The translations under genes and the position numbers were made by a program. A DNA stretch of 64,000 nucleotides from DATFVJ01 sp963727015 (GTDB taxonomy: Bacteria > Actinomycetota > Actinomycetes > Streptosporangiales > Streptosporangiaceae): contig CAVSEV010000009.1 in NCBI GenBank assembly GCA_963727015.1, positions 1 through 64,000 of the forward strand, in the 5' to 3' direction. The stretch's first letter is position 1. Each line of letters begins with the position of its first letter. The notes under the pieces were generated by a model. It saw nothing but the letters and a program-made list of their open reading frames with translations. It was not told where the DNA came from and did not search any database. Shown in pieces: positions 21,786 through 30,393 of the stretch.

Positions 21786-24566
21786 TCATGTTCCGCGCAG
21801 GACCGCTCCGACCCGCTGCGTCGCTTCGGCGACCGCGGCGTCCCTGACCGCGGAAACCTCGCCGGCGGTGAGGGTGTGGTCGGGCGCGCGGAGGCGGAGC
21901 GTGTAGGCGAGCGACTTGTTGCCCTCGCCAACCTGAGGGCCGGTGTACACGTCAAAGAGCTTGATCGCCTCGAGCAGGTCGGCGGAGCCGTTCGAGGCGA
22001 TGCCGGACCGCAGCGCGTCCTCGACTTCCGCGGCCGGTACCGGTCCAGGCACGACGAGCGCGACATCCTGGGTAGCGACCGGGTAGGTAGAAAGCTTCGG
22101 CGCCTGGACAGGCCCGCGCACTGCGGACTCAAGCAGTGATAGGTCCATCTCCATCGCGCAGGTGCGTGGCGGCAGCCCGAACGCCGCGACGACTCGCGGG
22201 TGGAGTTCGCCCGCGAAACCGGCATGCCGCAGTTCACCGTCGCCGGTTGCCGCGCCGGTCAGCAGAAGCAACTGCGCGCACCGGCCCGGGTGCCAGGGAA
22301 GCTGCTGCGCTGCGCGCTCGGTAAATCCGACGTTCGCCGCGGCCGCGATGTCCCTGGCTGCCTGCACCGCGTCTGCCCACGCCGCCGGCCGGCCCGGACC
22401 CCACCAGCCGGCCGGTTCCCTGTTACCCGCGAGCACCACCGCGCCGTGCAGAGGTTGCTCGGGTAGCGCCGCATTGACCGCGGCGAGTTCGTCCGCGGTG
22501 GGCCCGCGATCCACTGGCAGCCTGCGCGCGCGGCGCGGCGCGCCCCGGCGCGGAAGGCACACCGAGCCCATCTCGTAGAGCGCGAGGTCGCCGAACCCCC
22601 GCCCAAGGTTGCGCACCAGCGTGCGGAACAGCCCGGGCAACAGGGTGGTGCGCATCAGCGGTTCGTCGTCGCTCAGCGGGTTGGCCAGCCGCACCGCCCG
22701 GCGCCGCGGATCGTCGGCAGGCAGCTGAAGTGCGTCGAAATCCGCGCTGGAGATGAAAGGGAACGACAGCACCTCGACGTACCCGCAGCCGCCGAACGCC
22801 CGGCTCACCGTGCGCCTCGTGCGCTGTGCCTGCGTCAGTCCACGGCCCGCGGGGGCACGCGGCAGGCGAGCAGGTATCTGCTCGTAGCCCTCGAGCCTGA
22901 TGACTTCTTCCGCAAGGTCATTCGGGCTGGTCAGGTCGGGCCGCCAGGAGGGCGGGAACACCTCAATGTTCCCGGTGCGCTGGCGGTCGTCCGGGCCGAC
23001 AGGTGAGCGGCCGGCCGAGTCGCCCGCCGGGCCGCCAGGTGAGCGGCCGGCCGAGTCGCCCGCCGGGCCGCCAGATGAGCGGGCGGCCGAGTCACCCGCC
23101 GGGCCGCCAGATGAGCGGGCGGCCGAGTCACCCGCCGGGCCGCCAGATGAGCGGCCGTCCTGGTCACCCGCCGGGCCGCCAGATGAGCGGCCGGCCGAGT
23201 CACCAGGCGAGCGGCCAGCCGATTCGCCGGCCGGCCGCACGTCGCAACCTATCTGACGTAGCCGCCGCTCGACCACCGCGCGGCCATAGGTCATTCCCGC
23301 GACACGGTCAGGATGACTGGCCGCCGTCGTGATCACCACGGGCTCAACGGGTACCTGCGCGTGTGTGCAGCCCGGCAGCACCGTAGCGCCGCCAAGCTGG
23401 GCAAGCAGCGCGGCCGCCTTCGCGCTCGCCCGCAGCGGCAATTCGCGGTCCACACCGCGTTCGAACCGGTACGACGCCTCGCTGCTGAGCCGGTGCCGCC
23501 TGCTCATCCGCGCCGTGCCGACAGCCGAAAAGTGGGCAGCCTCGATGACGAGCTCGGCCGAGGTCTCGTCGATCTCCGTATTCAGCCCGCCCATGGTGCC
23601 CGCCATGGAAATCGGGCCGCTGGAGTCGGCGATGACGATGTCCTCGGGGTACAGCGTGCGCACCACGTGATCGAGGGTCTCCAGCTTCTCACCCGGCCTG
23701 GCGCGCCGCACGACGACAGGCCCCGTGAGCTTCGTCTTATCGAAGGCGTGCAACGGCTGGCCGAGTTCGAGCATCACGTAGTTGGTGATGTCGACCGCGA
23801 GGGAGACGGGGCGCATTCCCGCCCGCGCGAGGCGTGTCCGGATCCGGATCGGCGTTACCGAAGCCGGGGCGAGCCCGGTGACCTCGCGCAGCACAAACCG
23901 GTCGCAGGCCGTCGGATCGTCGATGCGCGCCGGATGCACGCCGCCCTCTGCCTGCCAGCCCGTGGGAAGCGCGGTGAGCCCGGCGGCGGCGGGATCGGTG
24001 AACTCCACATCGAACGCCGTCGCCGCCTCACGCGCCATCCCCCGAATTGACAGGCAATAGGCGCGGTCGGGAGTCACCTCGACGTCGAGCACGTCATCGC
24101 GCAAACCCGCGTAGGCGGCGAAATCGGCCCGGACAGGCGCCGTGTCCTCGAGCACGATGATGCCGGAGTGGTCGTCCCAGAGCCCAAGTTCCGCGGCGGA
24201 ACAGATCATCCCGTCTGACACGTGCCCGTAGGCTTTGCGCTGCGTGATCTCGAAGCCGCCGGTCAGCACCGCGCCTGGCAACGCTACGGGCACGCGATCG
24301 CCCACGGCGAAGTTGGCCGCGCCGCAAATAATGCCACGCGGCTCTGCCTCCCCGGTCGCCACCTGGCAATACCTGATCGGCTTCTTGAACCCGGTCAGTT
24401 CTTCGATCGCCAGCACTTCACCGATGGTGACACCACGGATGTCGCGTCCGACCTCGGCGACGGACTCGACGTTCAGCCCGGCCGCGATGAGCCTGGCTGC
24501 CACCTCGCGCGTCGGCACGTCGGGCAGGGCCGCCCATTCGCGCAGCCAGGAAATTGCGACCCGCAT
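21786..24566 (-). CDS. pheT: Phenylalanyl-tRNA synthetase beta subunit with repeat insertion
   Basis: This is the editing and tRNA-binding subunit of the alpha2-beta2 enzyme. The N-terminus (MRVAISWLREW) leads to the EMAP/OB tRNA-binding domain (residues about 40-150), the B3/B4 editing domain in the middle, the B5 domain, and the C-terminal anticodon-binding FDX-ACB domain (LSTYPVATQDVALVVP). At 926 residues it is 80-100 longer than usual. The excess is a Gly/Ser/Ala/Pro/Arg/Asp repeat inserted between IGCDVRP and IEVFPPSWRPDLT, in the B5 region. Both flanks are well conserved, so the fold probably loops the repeat out. The ATG overlaps the pheS stop (TGATG). Confidence 0.96.
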   Translation of the reverse strand: MRVAISWLREWAALPDVPTREVAARLIAAGLNVESVAEVGRDIRGVTIGEVLAIEELTGFKKPIRYCQVATGEAEPRGIICGAANFAVGDRVPVALPGAVLTGGFEITQRKAYGHVSDGMICSAAELGLWDDHSGIIVLEDTAPVRADFAAYAGLRDDVLDVEVTPDRAYCLSIRGMAREAATAFDVEFTDPAAAGLTALPTGWQAEGGVHPARIDDPTACDRFVLREVTGLAPASVTPIRIRTRLARAGMRPVSLAVDITNYVMLELGQPLHAFDKTKLTGPVVVRRARPGEKLETLDHVVRTLYPEDIVIADSSGPISMAGTMGGLNTEIDETSAELVIEAAHFSAVGTARMSRRHRLSSEASYRFERGVDRELPLRASAKAAALLAQLGGATVLPGCTHAQVPVEPVVITTAASHPDRVAGMTYGRAVVERRLRQIGCDVRPAGESAGRSPGDSAGRSSGGPAGDQDGRSSGGPAGDSAARSSGGPAGDSAARSSGGPAGDSAGRSPGGPAGDSAGRSPVGPDDRQRTGNIEVFPPSWRPDLTSPNDLAEEVIRLEGYEQIPARLPRAPAGRGLTQAQRTRRTVSRAFGGCGYVEVLSFPFISSADFDALQLPADDPRRRAVRLANPLSDDEPLMRTTLLPGLFRTLVRNLGRGFGDLALYEMGSVCLPRRGAPRRARRLPVDRGPTADELAAVNAALPEQPLHGAVVLAGNREPAGWWGPGRPAAWADAVQAARDIAAAANVGFTERAAQQLPWHPGRCAQLLLLTGAATGDGELRHAGFAGELHPRVVAAFGLPPRTCAMEMDLSLLESAVRGPVQAPKLSTYPVATQDVALVVPGPVPAAEVEDALRSGIASNGSADLLEAIKLFDVYTGPQVGEGNKSLAYTLRLRAPDHTLTAGEVSAVRDAAVAEATQRVGAVLRGT
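22995..23235 (-). repeat. 36-bp in-frame tandem repeat inside pheT
   Basis: About five full and two partial copies of a 36-bp unit encode SSGGPAGDSAAR-type dodecapeptides. The copies nearest each other differ by a few bases only, which suggests recent expansion. The array length is a multiple of three and keeps the frame. Confidence 0.92.
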
Positions 24567-25690
24567 CAGATCTCCATCCCGAACGAGGTAGTGAACCGCA
24601 GGTCGCCCTCGATGACATCCCGCATGTCGGCGACGCCGTGCCTGAGCATCAGGGTTCGCTCGATGCCCAGCCCGAACGCGTAACCGCTGTACCTATCGGG
24701 GTCGATGCCGCAGGCGACGAGCACGCTGGGGTTGACCATGCCGCAGCCACCCAGCTCGATCCAGCCTTCCGACTTGCAGGTGCGGCACGGCGGCGCCCCA
24801 GGCGCTACCGAGGCGCCGCGGCACACGTGGCATTCCATGTCCACTTCGGCCGAGGGCTCGGTGAACGGGAAGTAATGCGGCCGGAACCTGGTCACCAGCC
24901 CTTCGCCAAACATCGACTCGACGAAAGCCCCGATCGCGCCCCGCAGGTCGGCCATGGTCAGGCCCTCATCCACGGCCAGGCATTCGAGCTGATGGAACAC
25001 CGGGCTGTGGGTGGCATCGAGTTCGTCGATGCGGAACGCCTTACCAGGGACGACCACATACACCGGCAGTGGCCGGGTGAGCAGCGCCCGGATCTGAACC
25101 GGCGAGGTGTGCGTGCGAAGCAGCATCCCAGACTCTCCGGCCGGGTCACCCTCGGCGGCGACGAAAAACGTGTCCTGCTCGCTGCGGGCCGGGTGATCGG
25201 GCCCCATGTTGAGCGCGTCGAAGTTGTACCACTCGGCCTCGACCTCCGGGCCCTCGGCCACCTCGTAACCCATGCTGATGAAGACATCGGCGAGCCGCTC
25301 TTGCAGGGTGGTGACCGGATGCCTGGCGCCACGCGGCGCGCGGTCCCATGGCAGCGTGACATCGACCGTCTCCTCGGTGAGGACCCGCTGGTCGCGTTCG
25401 GCCTCAAGCTCCGACTGCCTGACGGCGAGCGCTTGGGTCACCTCGGCGAGAGCACCACCGACCCGCTTGCCTGCCTCCGCGCGGGCGGCAGGCGGCAGCG
25501 CGCCGATCTCACGATTGGCGAGCCTGAGCGGCGACCGGTCACCCGCGTGCGCGAGCCGCGCCGCCTTGAGCTCATCCAGATTCCGCGACTGCTCGATGGC
25601 AGCGCGTGCCTCGCCGAGCATGCGCCCGAGCTCTCCGGCCGACAGCGACGTCACTTCGACCGGGTCATATGACTTGTTTGGTGCGGACAT
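24566..25690 (-). CDS. pheS: Phenylalanyl-tRNA synthetase alpha subunit
   Basis: This catalytic class II subunit has an N-terminal coiled-coil (LSAGELGRMLGEARAAIEQ) that binds tRNA. The core has HPVTTLQERLADVFISMGY, motif 2 around THSPVFHQLECLAVDEGL and motif 3 in SGYAFGLGIERTLMLRHG, with a glycine-rich phenylalanine pocket (GGCGMVNPSVL). The ATG at 25690 has AAGGGGAG upstream and gives 374 residues, normal for the family. The frame is open for 50 codons further upstream but that part looks non-coding. Its stop overlaps the pheT start. Confidence 0.96.
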   Translation of the reverse strand: MSAPNKSYDPVEVTSLSAGELGRMLGEARAAIEQSRNLDELKAARLAHAGDRSPLRLANREIGALPPAARAEAGKRVGGALAEVTQALAVRQSELEAERDQRVLTEETVDVTLPWDRAPRGARHPVTTLQERLADVFISMGYEVAEGPEVEAEWYNFDALNMGPDHPARSEQDTFFVAAEGDPAGESGMLLRTHTSPVQIRALLTRPLPVYVVVPGKAFRIDELDATHSPVFHQLECLAVDEGLTMADLRGAIGAFVESMFGEGLVTRFRPHYFPFTEPSAEVDMECHVCRGASVAPGAPPCRTCKSEGWIELGGCGMVNPSVLVACGIDPDRYSGYAFGLGIERTLMLRHGVADMRDVIEGDLRFTTSFGMEI

Positions 25691-25891
25691 CCAATGTGCT
25701 CCCCTTGCAGGCCGGCGGGCGGCTTTCACGGTCAGGTCGGCGCTACTGCTTACCGCAGGCTTCGCTCCGTCCCGGTGGGCGCCGGCGCGTGGCGTTGCGG
25801 CGGATTTTCCCGCCAAACGGCTGCCGCGTGACAGACACACCCGGCGGTGCGGGCAAAGCTCCGGCGACTGAGCCCACCGGGCCGCTGCGCG

Positions 25892-27112
25892 TCAGGCGAA
25901 GTCGGGGGTCCCGGCGGGCAAGATAAATCGGAACTCGGCGCCGCCACCGGGAGCGGAGTGCACGGAGATCGTGCCGCCGTGTGCCTCGACAAGGCCCTTG
26001 ACGATGTAGAGGCCCAGACCGGTGCCGCCACGGCGCTTGGCCCGCCAGAACTGGCGGAAGACCCGCGGCGCGAGCTCCGGCGCGACGCCCTCGCCCTGGT
26101 CGCGTACGGATACCGCCGCGCCGCCTGCTGGGCCGATGCCGGGCGCTCGCTGTACCACGATGGTTACGGTACCAGCACCATGCCGCACCGCGTTCTCAAT
26201 AAGGTTGCCGAGGATCTGATCGATCTTGTCGGGATCAAGCCACATTTCCGGTATCGGCTCGTGCACCTGCAGGCTGAACTTGTCCTGGCTTTCTCCCGCC
26301 GCGACCCGGCCCTCGATCACCTTTCGTGCGCGTTCAGCGACATCGACGACCTGCCTGTGCACTTCAAGGCGGCCGGATTCGATTCTGGAGACATCGAGAA
26401 GCTCCGTGATCAGCCTGGTGACACGGTCCGCGTCGGCGTTGACCGTCTCCAGCATGACCCGCTTCTGATCGTCGGTGAAACGGTGCCATTTGGCCAGCAG
26501 GGTCGCGGTGAAACCCTTGACGCTGGTCAGCGGTGACCGTAGTTCGTGTGCGACGGTCGACACGAGGTCAGCACGGCTCCGCTCGACCCTGGCGAGCCCG
26601 GCGGCGCAGCGCAGGCACACGGTGAGCCTGCGTACCGCGCCGCCGTGCTGACGTTCGCGCGAATAGCCGACGGTGACGAGCACCTCAGCACCGTCGGGGA
26701 GATAAAGCGATACCTCCGGATGCCTGGTCCGGATATTCAGCCCGTGGTAAGGGTCGGCGCAGGCCCACCAGTCGCGCCCATCGCGATCACGCAGTGGCAG
26801 CACCTCACGAACGTCGGCACCGATGGCGTCGGCCGGGTCGATACCCGTCAGCCGGGCGGCCGCGCGGTTGAATTCACACACCCGGCCGGCGTGGTCGGCA
26901 AGCACCAGGCCATCCGGCAGCTCGTCCGCGCAGATGAGGCCGCCTGGACTGCCACCGGTCTGCACGGGGCCGAATCGATCACCGTCAGCCCGGCCGCGCC
27001 TGACCCAGGGTGCCGGCCGCGGCGTGACGCCACCGGGCCCGGTGCCAGAGAAGCCGACGGCGCCCCGTTGCCCGGCACCCGCAGCCGACCTGCCCTGCCT
27101 GATCCGGTCCAC
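25892..27112 (-). CDS. PAS-domain sensor histidine kinase
   Basis: This is a probably cytosolic two-component sensor, since no membrane segment is visible. A PAS domain (residues about 55-160: LPDGLVLADHAGRVCEFNRAAARLTGIDP) is followed by HisKA with the phosphorylated histidine in STVAHELRSPLTSVKGF. The ATPase then shows the N box (ILGNLIENAVRHG), the G1 box (VRDQGEGVAPE) and the G2 box (GGTGLGLYIVKGLVEAHGG). No response regulator lies nearby, so it is an orphan. A similar kinase sits next to pheS in Streptomyces (recalled, not checked). The start is uncertain: GTG at 27112 has GGAGG about 12 bases upstream, and a GTG near 26965 closer to the PAS domain is an alternative. The first 50 residues are low complexity. 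Confidence 0.88.
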   Translation of the reverse strand: MDRIRQGRSAAGAGQRGAVGFSGTGPGGVTPRPAPWVRRGRADGDRFGPVQTGGSPGGLICADELPDGLVLADHAGRVCEFNRAAARLTGIDPADAIGADVREVLPLRDRDGRDWWACADPYHGLNIRTRHPEVSLYLPDGAEVLVTVGYSRERQHGGAVRRLTVCLRCAAGLARVERSRADLVSTVAHELRSPLTSVKGFTATLLAKWHRFTDDQKRVMLETVNADADRVTRLITELLDVSRIESGRLEVHRQVVDVAERARKVIEGRVAAGESQDKFSLQVHEPIPEMWLDPDKIDQILGNLIENAVRHGAGTVTIVVQRAPGIGPAGGAAVSVRDQGEGVAPELAPRVFRQFWRAKRRGGTGLGLYIVKGLVEAHGGTISVHSAPGGGAEFRFILPAGTPDFA

Positions 27113-27527
27113 TCGTTCGCAGCCTCCATCCGGGCTGTGCGCTCTTCCTCCGGGCGCTCTTCCTCCGGGCGCTCTTCCTCCGGGCGCTCTTCCTCCGGGC
27201 GCTCTTCCTCCGGGCGCTCTTCCTCCGGGCAGACCCTCCCCCGGCCGCTTACATCCTGCGCCCGATATGCGACCATCGCCGCCACATTGACGTGACGCAA
27301 CGTGATCAGACTCTAGCGCCTCATGGCCCCCTTGCGGCAGCCCCCAGCGGCCTCATGATGGTTGCTGCGCGCACGTTGCAGGAAATATTTCTTCGATTCC
27401 CGTGCGCCGGGGATCGTTCTCCCAGTAAGCGCGGCGCTCGGCAGGCCGCATGCTCGGGAAATGTCATCGCGGCGGCTGTTGGGTGGCTCTCCGTCCCGGG
27501 CGCTCGGGCTCATGGGTTCCGCGCCCA
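27113..27527 (-). repeat. Upstream region of the sensor kinase with a 15-bp repeat array
   Basis: From about 27,135 to 27,240 the minus strand carries six or seven copies of CCGGAGGAAGAGCGC. Each copy contains GGAGGAAG, a Shine-Dalgarno-like string. In one frame this reads PEEER repeats from a GTG or ATG near 27,300, but that frame does not continue into the kinase. The rest of the gap to the methyltransferase gene holds no gene I can support. Confidence 0.75.
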
Positions 27528-28268
27528 TCAGCCATTCTGAGCGCGCGCTGACGCATACAGGCATATAGCTGCGGCGGTCGCCAGGTTGAGGCTCTCGGCG
27601 CGGCCATAGATGGGAACAGCGACAGATTCGTCCGCTAGGTCGAGCAACTCGCCTGGAAGTCCCCACGCCTCATTGCCGAACAGCCATGCCGTCGGCGCAC
27701 CCAGCTCGCCCGCCGCGATCACCTCGTCGAGGGACCTGCGGCCGCGGCCGTCAGCGGCCAGGATGCGGAGCCCAGCGGCGCGCAGCGCCTCGGTCGCCCG
27801 TGCGAGCCCGGTGCCCGCGACCACGGGAAGATGAAACAGGCTTCCTGCGGACGCGCGGACGCACTTGCCGTTGTAAGGGTCAACGGACGCGTCCGTGAAG
27901 ATCACTGCTGCGGCCCCTGCCGCGTCCGCCGTCCGCAGGACGGTACCCGCATTGCCCGGATCACGGACCTGGGCGAGCACCGCGACAAGCCGCGGTGCCG
28001 CGGCCGTCACATCGCGGAGCGGCACGTCGACGAATCCGCAGATCGCGAGTATCCCCTGCGGGGTCGTGGTCTGAGTAAGCTCAGCCATTATCTCGCCGCT
28101 GACGACGTGCACAGCTGCGCCGGCCCGCCCCGCGCCCTCGACCAGCGCGGAGTGACGCGCTGCCGCGTGAGCGGTTACGAACAGTTCCCGGACTCCCGCG
28201 CCGGACGCGAGTGCCTCCCCAACCGGCTGCGGACCTTCTGCCAGGAAGGCGCGTTCACGCTGACGCAA
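27528..28268 (-). CDS. SpoU/TrmH-family RNA 2'-O-methyltransferase
   Basis: It methylates a ribose in rRNA or tRNA with S-adenosylmethionine. It has the substrate-binding N-terminal part (RERAFLAEGPQPVGEAL) and the SPOUT knot with its three motifs: QVRDPGNAGTVLRTADAAGA, WLFGNEAWGLP and VAVPIYGRAESLNLATAAAICLY. The TTG at 28268 is the only ordinary start, has no clear ribosome site and seems too late. In the same frame upstream the DNA encodes ELTSTRSPRVKAARRLVKRA, which looks like the normal family N-terminus. An ATC at 28343 or an undetected indel may give the true start. It follows rplT directly, as in many actinobacteria. Confidence 0.88.
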   Translation of the reverse strand: MRQRERAFLAEGPQPVGEALASGAGVRELFVTAHAAARHSALVEGAGRAGAAVHVVSGEIMAELTQTTTPQGILAICGFVDVPLRDVTAAAPRLVAVLAQVRDPGNAGTVLRTADAAGAAAVIFTDASVDPYNGKCVRASAGSLFHLPVVAGTGLARATEALRAAGLRILAADGRGRRSLDEVIAAGELGAPTAWLFGNEAWGLPGELLDLADESVAVPIYGRAESLNLATAAAICLYASARAQNG

Positions 28269-28359
28269 AGCGCGCTTGACCAGCCTGCGGGCGGCCTTAA
28301 CCCGCGGCGAACGCGTGCTGGTGAGTTCGCTTCCGGCCGCGATGAAGTTCGTCTGCGTG

Positions 28360-28749
28360 TCAGGCCACCGCCGAGTCGGCCTGGGCGCCCGCCTCAGGCA
28401 GGGCCTTCTTGGCGACTTCTACCAGAACGGCGAACGCCTCGGCGTCGGCGACCGCAAGCTCGGCGAGCATGCGCCTGTCGACCTCGACCCCCGCGCATCG
28501 AAGCCCCTGCACGAACCTGTTATAGGTCATGCCATTCGCGCGGGCCGCCGCATTGATGCGCTGAATCCATAGTCGCCTGAAAGCGCCCTTACGGTCCTTG
28601 CGGTCCCGGTAGGCGTACGTCATCGAGTGGAGAACCTGCTCCTTGGCCTTGCGGTATAGCCGCGACCGCTGGCCACGGTAGCCGCTCGCCCGCTCGAGGA
28701 CGGTCTTGCGCTTCTTGTGGGCGCTTGTCGCCCGCTTCACGCGTGCCAT
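28360..28749 (-). CDS. rplT: 50S ribosomal protein L20
   Basis: It binds 23S rRNA early in large-subunit assembly. The N-terminus MARVKRATSAHKKRKTVLER is followed by the conserved RKRDRKGAFRRLWI-type segment (here YRDRKDRKGAFRRLWIQRIN) and NRFVQGL. The 129 residues are typical for actinobacteria. It is the third gene of infC-rpmI-rplT, 28 bases after rpmI. Confidence 0.97.
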   Translation of the reverse strand: MARVKRATSAHKKRKTVLERASGYRGQRSRLYRKAKEQVLHSMTYAYRDRKDRKGAFRRLWIQRINAAARANGMTYNRFVQGLRCAGVEVDRRMLAELAVADAEAFAVLVEVAKKALPEAGAQADSAVA

Positions 28750-28777
28750 TTTCCTGACTCCCTCGGCTGGGCTCGGG

Positions 28778-28972
28778 CTACTTCCCGAGCAGTTTCTTAA
28801 TCCTCTTCGTGTCCGCGTCGGACAGCACGACGTCGTGGCCCAGGCGTCGGGTGTGCCGGGACGGCTTGTGCTCGAGCAGGTGATTACGGTTGGCGCGGCG
28901 GCGCATTACCTTGCCGGAACCGGTGAGCCGGAATCGCTTCCTGGCACCGCTGTGGTTTTTCATCTTCGGCAT
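28778..28972 (-). CDS. rpmI: 50S ribosomal protein L35
   Basis: This 64-residue basic protein begins MPKMKNHSGARKRFRLTGSG and ends DTKRIKKLLGK, matching the L35 family along its full length. It lies between infC and rplT in the conserved order. The gap to infC is unusually long at nearly 390 bases. Confidence 0.97.
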   Translation of the reverse strand: MPKMKNHSGARKRFRLTGSGKVMRRRANRNHLLEHKPSRHTRRLGHDVVLSDADTKRIKKLLGK

Positions 28973-29360
28973 GGTCGCCGTCGTCTCCAGTCCTCGTGTG
29001 CCTCACGGCACAGGTTTTCCTATGTCGCTTATGTGCGTGCCTCGCGGCACGGTGTCCTTAGCGTGCGTCGCGGCACGGTGCTGTCAGCCTGCCTGATGGC
29101 ACCGCGCTTCTGCCCGCGCCCCGTGGCAGGGTTCCGCCTGGGTGCTGAGGGCAGAGTGCCCCCCAAGCTCCCTGGCGACCAAGGATCGCTAGGGCGCCGC
29201 CTAGCGCTCGGCTGTTCACCGCCACCGCACGGCCTTTCCTGCCTGTCCGGTGTTTCGCTGCCTGTCCGGTGTTTCGCCGCCTGTCCGGCGTGACCGTCCT
29301 CGCAGCGCCCCGCCGTCCTGGCAGGTAGACGGTGGGGCGGATCAAGCAGCCTAACCGCTT
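28973..29360 (-). other. Long infC-rpmI intercistronic region with small hairpins and repeats
   Basis: No gene is seen. Between about 28,999 and 29,075 there are three short palindromes of the form GTGCCTCACGGCAC, GTGCCTCGCGGCAC and GTGCGTCGCGGCAC, each able to form a small hairpin. Near 29,235-29,290 the unit CTGCCTGTCCGGTGTTTCG recurs about three times. In this operon the gap is usually short, so it may hold a processing or regulatory site. Confidence 0.55.
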
Positions 29361-29954
29361 TCAGGTACTAGCTGGCGCCTCCGGGCCGCGGCGCGGCCGA
29401 GGGACGGGTCGTGCGGCAGCCCGCTCGGCCTTGGCCTCGCTCTTCTTCCTGTTCGGTCCGATCACCATGATCATGTTCCTGCCGTCCTGCTTGGGCTGGG
29501 CCTCCACGAAACCCAGTTCCTCGACGTCTACAGCGAGCCGCTGGAGTAGCCGGAATCCGAGCTCTGGGCGGGACTGCTCTCGCCCGCGGAACATGATGGT
29601 CACCTTGACCTTGTCGCCTTGCTTGAGGAACCGCTCGACATGTCCGCGCTTGGTGGCGTAGTCGTGCGGGTCGATCTTAGGCCGGAGCTTGATCTCCTTG
29701 ATGACCGTCTGCGCCTGGTTCTTGCGCGCTTCCCTGGCCTTGAGCGCGGACTCGTACTTGAACTTGCCGTAGTCCATCAACTTGCATACCGGGGGTCGTG
29801 CGGTAGGCGCCACCTCCACCAGATCAAGGTCGGCCTCTTGCGCCAACCGGAGCGCATCGCCAATCGCTACGATCCCCACCTGCTCGCCGTTCGGTCCGAC
29901 GAGCCGCACTTCCGGGACTCGGATACGCTCGTTAATTCTCGGTTCGGGGCTGAT
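29361..29954 (-). CDS. infC: Translation initiation factor IF-3 with AUC start
   Basis: IF-3 binds the 30S subunit and checks start-codon pairing. The frame carries the N-domain (VRLVGPNGEQVGIVAIGDAL and VCKLMDYGKFKYE) and the C-domain (KLRPKIDPHDYATKRGHV and MFRGREQSRPELG), with an Ala/Arg/Pro tail. The first standard start (GTG, 29909) would delete the conserved segment PEPRINERIRVPE. In frame 15 codons upstream an ATC follows AAGGAGGTCAC, a near-perfect ribosome site. I therefore start at that ATC, giving 197 residues. E. coli infC starts at AUU and is autoregulated through it, so a rare start here fits the family. Confidence 0.93.
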   Translation of the reverse strand: MSPEPRINERIRVPEVRLVGPNGEQVGIVAIGDALRLAQEADLDLVEVAPTARPPVCKLMDYGKFKYESALKAREARKNQAQTVIKEIKLRPKIDPHDYATKRGHVERFLKQGDKVKVTIMFRGREQSRPELGFRLLQRLAVDVEELGFVEAQPKQDGRNMIMVIGPNRKKSEAKAERAAARPVPRPRRGPEAPAST

Positions 29955-30045
29955 GTGACCTCCTTGGGCGTCACCCCTGCCGCCGACTTCCGACGGCAGG
30001 ACCTATCGGGCCTGCCATGCGAGCCACGCTGCGGCGTCCTACCGC

Positions 30046-30076
30046 AAAGAAGCCCCGCACAGCATGCATGCGGGGC
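30046..30076 (-). terminator. Intrinsic terminator or attenuator upstream of infC
   Basis: On the minus strand GCCCCGCA, a 9-base loop and TGCGGGGC are followed by TTCTTTG. It lies about 90 bases before infC and over 300 bases after marR, so it could be an attenuator in the infC leader rather than the end of marR. Smaller GC hairpins lie between it and infC. No competing antiterminator pairing could be proven by eye. Confidence 0.6.
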
Positions 30077-30393
30077 CCATCGAGGCTGCGCTTGTACCAC
30101 GTCACCCGGAATAGGCGGATCGCCGGCATGGTGATAAACCGTGCCGGTAACCGCCCAATCCAGTCGGCGCGCGAGCGCCCGGATTCGCAGCCATACCCGC
30201 CAGCCAGCAGCCGGCAAGGTGGGAGATGGTCTCCGCTTGCATGTCCGGCACGGTGTGCCGGACCGGTTACCGGATAACTCTACCGCACCGCCACAGCTCA
30301 GGAATGCCTGGCGGGGTCACGGCAATTGAGGACACGCGCCCCGCAGCACCTGTCCCGGCCCACGACCCACCGGTGGGTCCCAGGCCCGCGTCG

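Noticed and set aside
26848..27300. Frame with six PEEER pentads as a small acidic protein
   Set aside because: The coding look comes from the 15-bp repeat; past it the sequence is the kinase gene in another frame.
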